Translations under genes and position numbers: made by a program | In this document: positions 59,678-64,000 of the stretch, in pieces | How positions within the stretch are numbered: the stretch's first letter is position 1 | How the letters are laid out: each line of letters begins with the position of its first letter | Source of the DNA: Planctomycetota bacterium | GTDB taxonomy: Bacteria > Planctomycetota > Phycisphaerae > Phycisphaerales > UBA1924 | Assembly: GCA_963204725.1 (NCBI GenBank) | Contig: CAUJHH010000051.1 | Coordinates: 34,339-98,338, forward strand | Length of the DNA stretch: 64,000 bases | Direction: 5' to 3' | Notes under the pieces: generated by a model | Databases searched by the model: none | What the model was told of the DNA's origin: nothing | The model's input: the letters and a program-made list of their open reading frames with translations, nothing else

Positions 59678-61933
59678 ATGCAATGCACGCATGCTCCGCG
59701 CAGTCGATTTGCGCAACCGCTCCAGTCGGCAAGCCCGACCTCGTCTGAACTCATGCACCCGCTGGAGCCGCGCACGCTGCTCTCCTCGGCGGCGGATTTC
59801 GCCAGCGTGGGGCTGGCATGGCAACAGTCGAATGGAAACGCGCCGACATACACGCCCTATCTGCTCGAGGGCACGGTGGGCGCGAGCGACTCCGCCTCGG
59901 GCACCTTCTGGAGGTCCGGCGCGACGGGACGTGTCTCGGACGGCGGCCTTTATTTCAACGGGATCACCCGGCTCTCGGATGGCAGATACCTGCGCCCGGG
60001 CGCCGACGGCGTGCTGCGCGATCACCTAGACGAGACCAACGGGGCGCAGTTCCTCGATCGTGACGGGTACCCGGCCGGCTGGTGGTTCGGCGACTACGGG
60101 GGGACGGTGGGTCAGGAGTCGGAGTACCTCGTGCAGCGTCACGCCGAGGGGGTGGACCCCGAGACGCAACTCGACGGAACATGGCGGTTCACGATGCTCG
60201 CCGTCAACGGGGCGAGCGGCGTCACCTCGAACATCAGCGGCACTCTCAGCATCGATTCGGAGATCGATCGCATCAACTGGGCCGGGAACGTCGGCACCGT
60301 TCCCCGGCTCCGCAGCGATATCGACTCGATTTCTTCGCGTGGGCTTATCGTCACGGATCAAGGGGAGTACTTCTATCTCTCGGCCGATGGGAACACGCTC
60401 ATCTTCGCGGACATGAGGACAAGCGACAATCTGGTGTATGTCGGCGTTGCGATCCGAACGCCCGGCGACATCCAGCCGGTCGATGTCAACGGCGGGTACT
60501 TGCTGCTCTGGACGCTCGGGAGCAACGTCTCGTCCAACGGCGGCATCCAGTATCTTCAGCGATACCTCTCGATCGAGGCCGATGGCGACTATCGCATTTA
60601 CGACCTCGACGCATATGACGATGGCAATCGCGACTCACTTGAACGCGGCTTCTGGCGCATCGAGAGCGGGAGCCTGATCCTTGAGCGGAGCGGCAACGGC
60701 TCGGATCTCTCCTACTTCTTCAAGATCGGCGAGGATGGGAATACTCTCATCGGTTACTCGCTTGTCAGCGGCGTGTCGTTCACGGCGATCGGAGGGATTG
60801 CCTCCCGCGACACGTCCACTCTGCCACCGCCCCCCACTCCCGTGATCTCCATTCCGAGCACCGACGCGCTTGGACGGCCGGTCGTGTTCTCCAGCCGCTC
60901 GGATCAGGCGTGGTACGTCGCGGCGCTGGCTGCGAATTCCGGTGGCCCGACACCCACGGGCGAGCTGGAGGTCTGGATTGATCCGAAGAACGGACGCCCG
61001 TATGCCGCGGCAACGTCGGCGAGCGGCCTCGTTCTGTACAGCGAACTGGAGAACGGTGATTGGACGTATCGCCTGCTCGCGAACGACCTCTCCAACGGAC
61101 CGGCCATTAGTCGCTCGTTGGCCCAACTCATCACGCCCTCGGGACAGGTGAACCTGTTCGGGCTCAACAACGCCGGTCAGGTCATCCGGTACTGGCAGAG
61201 CGGCGGCATCAACTCGGGCGGCGAGTTCCTGTACGGAGCGAGCAACCTGACGGTGAACCAACTCGACCCGAGGAGTCTGCCCACACCGGCCTACACCGGA
61301 GGGCTCGAGGCCTACACGACCCCGTGGGGCGGGCTGAATGTCGCGGGCATCGACACGGCGGGCAAGATCTGGACCGTGTGGTGGGCCCCTGGGCAGACTC
61401 GGTGGTACGTCTCGAACCTCAGCGCGATCGCCAAGACCGCGACGCTCTCGGGTGATATCACGGCGTTTGTCTCGCCCTGGAACGGCATCAACATCGTCGG
61501 CGTGAACTCGCTCGGGCAGATGGTTTCCACGTGGTGGTCGCCCGGTTCCGGCGGAACGTGGCGGCGTGCCAACTTCACGTCGAGCACGCTCGGGCCGACC
61601 GTCGGGAACACGACGCTCGCTGGGTTCTACATCGACGCGACTCAGGGCCTGAACGTCGTCGCGCTCGATGCCACCACGGGAGACGTCATCCTGTATTGGT
61701 GGAATGTTTCGAGGACCGGGCTCGGGTGGACGTCGACGAACCTGACGACGGCGACGGGTGCGAGCGGCGCTTCGAGGATCACTGGCTCGCTCAACGGCCT
61801 GGAGGCATCGGACGGATCGGTCAGCGTCTTCGGTCTCAACGCGGGAGGATCGACGCTGCGTTACTCCGTGAGCGGCTCGATCACCGGCGCGTGGCAGATC
61901 CAGAACCTGAGCGCGATCGCGATCGTGGAATGA
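59678..61933 (+). CDS. Extracellular repeat protein with LEPRTLLS leader
   Basis: 751 residues, no enzymatic motif. The N-terminus lacks a classical signal peptide but has MHPLEPRTLLSSA at about 26-38, the LEPR-x-LL leader found in large surface proteins of planctomycetes and some proteobacteria. Residues 40-380 are a Gly/Asp-rich region with GYPAGWWFGDYGG and SADGNTLIFADMR-type loops. From about 415 on, five to six repeats of 50-60 residues look like beta-propeller blades: GGLNVAGIDTAGKIWTVWWA, NGINIVGVNSLGQMVSTWWS and GLNVVALDATTGDVILYWW. GAAAGG lies 8 bases before the ATG at 59678. The DUF3303 gene follows after 21 bases. Confidence 0.82.
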   Translation: MQCTHAPRSRFAQPLQSASPTSSELMHPLEPRTLLSSAADFASVGLAWQQSNGNAPTYTPYLLEGTVGASDSASGTFWRSGATGRVSDGGLYFNGITRLSDGRYLRPGADGVLRDHLDETNGAQFLDRDGYPAGWWFGDYGGTVGQESEYLVQRHAEGVDPETQLDGTWRFTMLAVNGASGVTSNISGTLSIDSEIDRINWAGNVGTVPRLRSDIDSISSRGLIVTDQGEYFYLSADGNTLIFADMRTSDNLVYVGVAIRTPGDIQPVDVNGGYLLLWTLGSNVSSNGGIQYLQRYLSIEADGDYRIYDLDAYDDGNRDSLERGFWRIESGSLILERSGNGSDLSYFFKIGEDGNTLIGYSLVSGVSFTAIGGIASRDTSTLPPPPTPVISIPSTDALGRPVVFSSRSDQAWYVAALAANSGGPTPTGELEVWIDPKNGRPYAAATSASGLVLYSELENGDWTYRLLANDLSNGPAISRSLAQLITPSGQVNLFGLNNAGQVIRYWQSGGINSGGEFLYGASNLTVNQLDPRSLPTPAYTGGLEAYTTPWGGLNVAGIDTAGKIWTVWWAPGQTRWYVSNLSAIAKTATLSGDITAFVSPWNGINIVGVNSLGQMVSTWWSPGSGGTWRRANFTSSTLGPTVGNTTLAGFYIDATQGLNVVALDATTGDVILYWWNVSRTGLGWTSTNLTTATGASGASRITGSLNGLEASDGSVSVFGLNAGGSTLRYSVSGSITGAWQIQNLSAIAIVE

Positions 61934-61954
61934 ATCATTCACGGCGGGGCTCCG

Positions 61955-62227
61955 ATGCTCTATATGGTGATCGAACGCTTCAAGGGCGGGCGGGCCGAAC
62001 CGGTTTATGAGCGGTTCCGTGGACAGGGACGGCTCGCGCCCGAGGGGCTGCGGTACATTGCGAGTTGGGTCGATGTCACACTCTCAACCTGTTACCAGGT
62101 GATGGAGACCGAGGATCGAGCGCTGCTTGATCTGTGGATGGCCAACTGGGATGACCTCGTCGACTTCGAGTTGGTGCCGGTGATGACCTCGGTGGATGCG
62201 GCGAGTGCGAGCTGCGGAGAGGCGTGA
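61955..62227 (+). CDS. DUF3303 family protein
   Basis: 90-residue cytoplasmic protein of the DUF3303 type (MLYMVIERFKGG, RLAPEGLRYIASWVDVTLS, CYQVMETEDRALLDLWMANW), a small ferredoxin-like fold with no known activity. It starts 21 bases after the repeat protein and may be cotranscribed, but the two have no evident link. Confidence 0.85.
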   Translation: MLYMVIERFKGGRAEPVYERFRGQGRLAPEGLRYIASWVDVTLSTCYQVMETEDRALLDLWMANWDDLVDFELVPVMTSVDAASASCGEA

Positions 62228-62306
62228 TCGCGGCGCGCGGGGCAGCGGCACCGACTCGTCGCATCTGCGACGCCGGTGGCGGCGGGCACGGCGGTTGCCG
62301 GCCGAA

Positions 62307-63017
62307 TCAGCTGGCGGTGGCATCGCAGACGACGATCGCACGGGGCGGGGCTCGCTTCGATCGCCGGCAATGGGCGTCCTTGCACACGCGCGGCGATGGA
62401 GTGCACACGGCCAGCACCGAGTGCGGCGCGCCGAACGGCAGCATCGGAATGCATCTGCCGGAGCGGCGGGCACGCTGATTCTGCGATGGGTGGTGACGCA
62501 CGATTGGCCTGTCGACGCCTGTCGCCTGAACTGGGAGACTGGCATGAGACGCCGGCGTGGCTGGTGCACGATGGCGTGGAGCGGCCGATTCCTCGGCGCG
62601 GATCGCTCTCGGTGTTGGCGTGGGAACGGCACGCTCTGCAACGGGCATCGGCTCCAACGTGCGTGATGGCGGCAAGGGAGTGGGTTCGGCGGATCGAGGG
62701 GCGGTTGCCGATTCGGCACGCGTCGGACTCGGGACAGGAGTGGACGAACCCGGAAAGAGGATGGAATCGATCGAGGGCTCACGGACTCCCGTGAGGCTGC
62801 TTCGGACGTCGACCAGCCGCTCGTAGGCCTCGATCTCGCGGCGCACGGCGGGCGACTCGAGCAAGCTCTGGAGCGCGTCGGAGGAGATGCCGAGCGCACC
62901 GGCGAACGCCGAGAACGAGAGACGCGAAGAGAGGATCGCGCACACGAGCGTGTGCGCGGCGCCGGGTGTCGCGCTGGCCTGAGCGGGCGAAATGGAGTGC
63001 GGGGTGCGTCCGTCCAT
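62307..63017 (-). CDS. Hypothetical protein with helical N-domain and Pro/Ala-rich middle
   Basis: 236 residues from the ATG at 63017; no ribosome-binding site is clear. Residues 20-75 form a helical, possibly helix-turn-helix-like domain (LSFSAFAGALGISSDALQSL, then SPAVRREIEAYERLVDVRSS). The middle is disordered and rich in Pro, Ala, Thr and Arg; the end has four cysteines (RCIPM, VCTPSPRVCKDAHC). Overlapping frames on both strands are also open, but only this one has a protein-like start. No family recognised. Confidence 0.5.
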   Translation of the reverse strand: MDGRTPHSISPAQASATPGAAHTLVCAILSSRLSFSAFAGALGISSDALQSLLESPAVRREIEAYERLVDVRSSLTGVREPSIDSILFPGSSTPVPSPTRAESATAPRSAEPTPLPPSRTLEPMPVAERAVPTPTPRAIRAEESAAPRHRAPATPASHASLPVQATGVDRPIVRHHPSQNQRARRSGRCIPMLPFGAPHSVLAVCTPSPRVCKDAHCRRSKRAPPRAIVVCDATAS

Positions 63018-63203
63018 GGAACACACGTTACGGTCTCGTGGCCCGAATTCAAGAATCGGGTCGGTTGGTCACTGACATACGTCTGTCAGTGGTTTCGATC
63101 GCCTTCACGCGCAAGCCGTTGCGGGAGAGAGGGTTGTTCGCGTGCTGAGAATCTTCGGTATTCGTGTCTCGAAGTGAGCGGCGCGGGGCCCAGTCGCATG
63201 CGA

Positions 63204-63995
63204 TCAGGTCGGAGAGGGATTGTCGGTCGCGCGGGCTTCGAGTTGGAGGCCCTCGACTGTGACGCGGGCGGTTGTTCGTCCGGGATGCCCGAACCACGAG
63301 TTGACGCCTTCGGGCCCCGGGTACCTGGCATCGAGGGCTGCGGCAACATCGGGCATCGACGCATTGGCGGGGACCCAGCCGCCGTCCACATCGGGGAAAT
63401 CGATGGTGCAGTTGGAGCACTTTTTCTCGTTGTCGAAGCGGATGGGGCACCAGAAGCTCTCGACGTTGCGGAGCATTTCGGTGCCGAGCGACCAGATGCC
63501 TGTCATCCAGTCGCAGTACAGGCACCAGATGAGATCGTGGCCGACGAGGCCGCCGAACTTCTGGCGGGAGCAGTTCACCCACTCGCCAGCGTTGTACTTG
63601 GGGAACCTGACGAGGATTCGGATGAATGGCCAGAGGAGGTACTGCGCTACGCGGACGAGCCAGAAGAGCGGGACCGCGCCCGCGGTGAGCCAGACCGCGG
63701 TGTGGTTGCGGAGGGGTCCGACCTTGCGATTGAGGGTGTGCACGATGCGCGACTTGCGTGCATCGCCGCGCACTCGCTTCCAGTTGGCCAGTTCGTGCAG
63801 AAGGGTCCAGAGGCAGACGGCGGAGACCTGTCCGGCGATCGCTCCGGCGAGTCCGATCCATCCGGCGTAGATCGGCCCGAAGAAGAGCGGGGCTGCGGTG
63901 AAGTAGGTGATCGGGATGTCCAGGAGTGGGGCGCGGCAGAACGCAGCGGCGAGCCGACGGCCGGACGAGCCGAGGCGTGGTATCAAATGGAGCAC
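63204..63995 (-). CDS. Membrane protein with cysteine pairs, hypothetical (start at window edge)
   Basis: 263 residues from a GTG at 63995; the true start may lie beyond the window. Hydrophobic helices are at about 27-65 (DIPITYFTAAPLFFGPIYAG, GLAGAIAGQVSAVCLWTLLH) and 100-130 (WLTAGAVPLFWLVRVAQYLL). The soluble part has WCLYCDW and CPIRFDNEKKCSNC, which could be a metal site, and CTIDFPDVDGGWVPANAS. A conserved-looking C-terminal domain follows (DARYPGPEGVNSWFGHP). I do not recognise the family. Confidence 0.7.
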   Translation of the reverse strand: MLHLIPRLGSSGRRLAAAFCRAPLLDIPITYFTAAPLFFGPIYAGWIGLAGAIAGQVSAVCLWTLLHELANWKRVRGDARKSRIVHTLNRKVGPLRNHTAVWLTAGAVPLFWLVRVAQYLLWPFIRILVRFPKYNAGEWVNCSRQKFGGLVGHDLIWCLYCDWMTGIWSLGTEMLRNVESFWCPIRFDNEKKCSNCTIDFPDVDGGWVPANASMPDVAAALDARYPGPEGVNSWFGHPGRTTARVTVEGLQLEARATDNPSPT

Positions 63996-64000
63996 GCCGG

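Overview
The window is high-GC bacterial DNA (by eye well above 60 %) and reads as a chromosome segment of a planctomycete, most likely of the class Phycisphaerae. Four protein-tail or leader types point there together: prepilin-type leaders of the planctomycete form ([25 protein letters not shown]), a PEP-CTERM tail (VPAPGALALVG...RRRR), dockerin-like C-termini with LDFLDFL helices, and a LEPRTLLS leader in a large extracellular protein. The genus is not determined. I see no rRNA, tRNA, CRISPR array, insertion sequence or prophage.

Bases 1-12730 form a sugar/starch locus: a truncated secreted GH13 amylase, a secreted GH31 alpha-glucosidase, a secreted double alpha/beta-hydrolase whose first half is catalytically dead, a CUT2-type monosaccharide ABC importer (permease, lipoprotein, double ATPase), a pseudopilin-like protein and a second secreted GH13 enzyme. 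A repeat-rich dockerin-tailed secreted protein (12875-14884), an oxidoreductase and a small P-loop kinase follow.

Bases 16667-24679 look like an L-fucose salvage module. A divergent 67-base spacer separates a RhaM-family mutarotase from a tightly packed run of lipoprotein, permease, bifunctional fucokinase/GDP-fucose pyrophosphorylase, solitary N6-adenine DNA methyltransferase and omega-amidase-like hydrolase. The importer has no ATPase gene of its own here. Bases 24661-29057 hold a secreted M14 carboxypeptidase, RNase Y and a PilZ protein. Bases 29164-33525 hold a four-gene run joined by ATGA overlaps (scpB, lipoprotein, DUF58, TgpA-like transglutaminase). Bases 33738-35773 hold a receiver protein coupled to a GAF/HD-GYP phosphodiesterase.

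Bases 35861-46256 carry a secreted prolyl oligopeptidase, an ABC ATPase with a large membrane partner, an M20 peptidase, a PEP-CTERM protein and a pseudopilin translationally coupled to a small cysteine-containing membrane protein. After an exported EEP-family nuclease/phosphatase, bases 47678-54410 are an apparent operon of ispH, rlmN, a TIGR02206 membrane protein, a WecA/MraY-type phosphoglycosyltransferase and an O-antigen-ligase-like protein. This links isoprenoid carrier supply to lipid-linked glycan assembly. fusA (EF-G) follows with a long leader, then a LuxR-type regulator, adenylate kinase, a DUF481 outer-membrane barrel, the LEPR-type repeat protein, a DUF3303 protein and two unassigned proteins.

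All assignments rest on reading motifs by eye; no database search was possible. Start codons were chosen by ribosome-binding sites, signal peptides and overlaps, and are flagged where uncertain.
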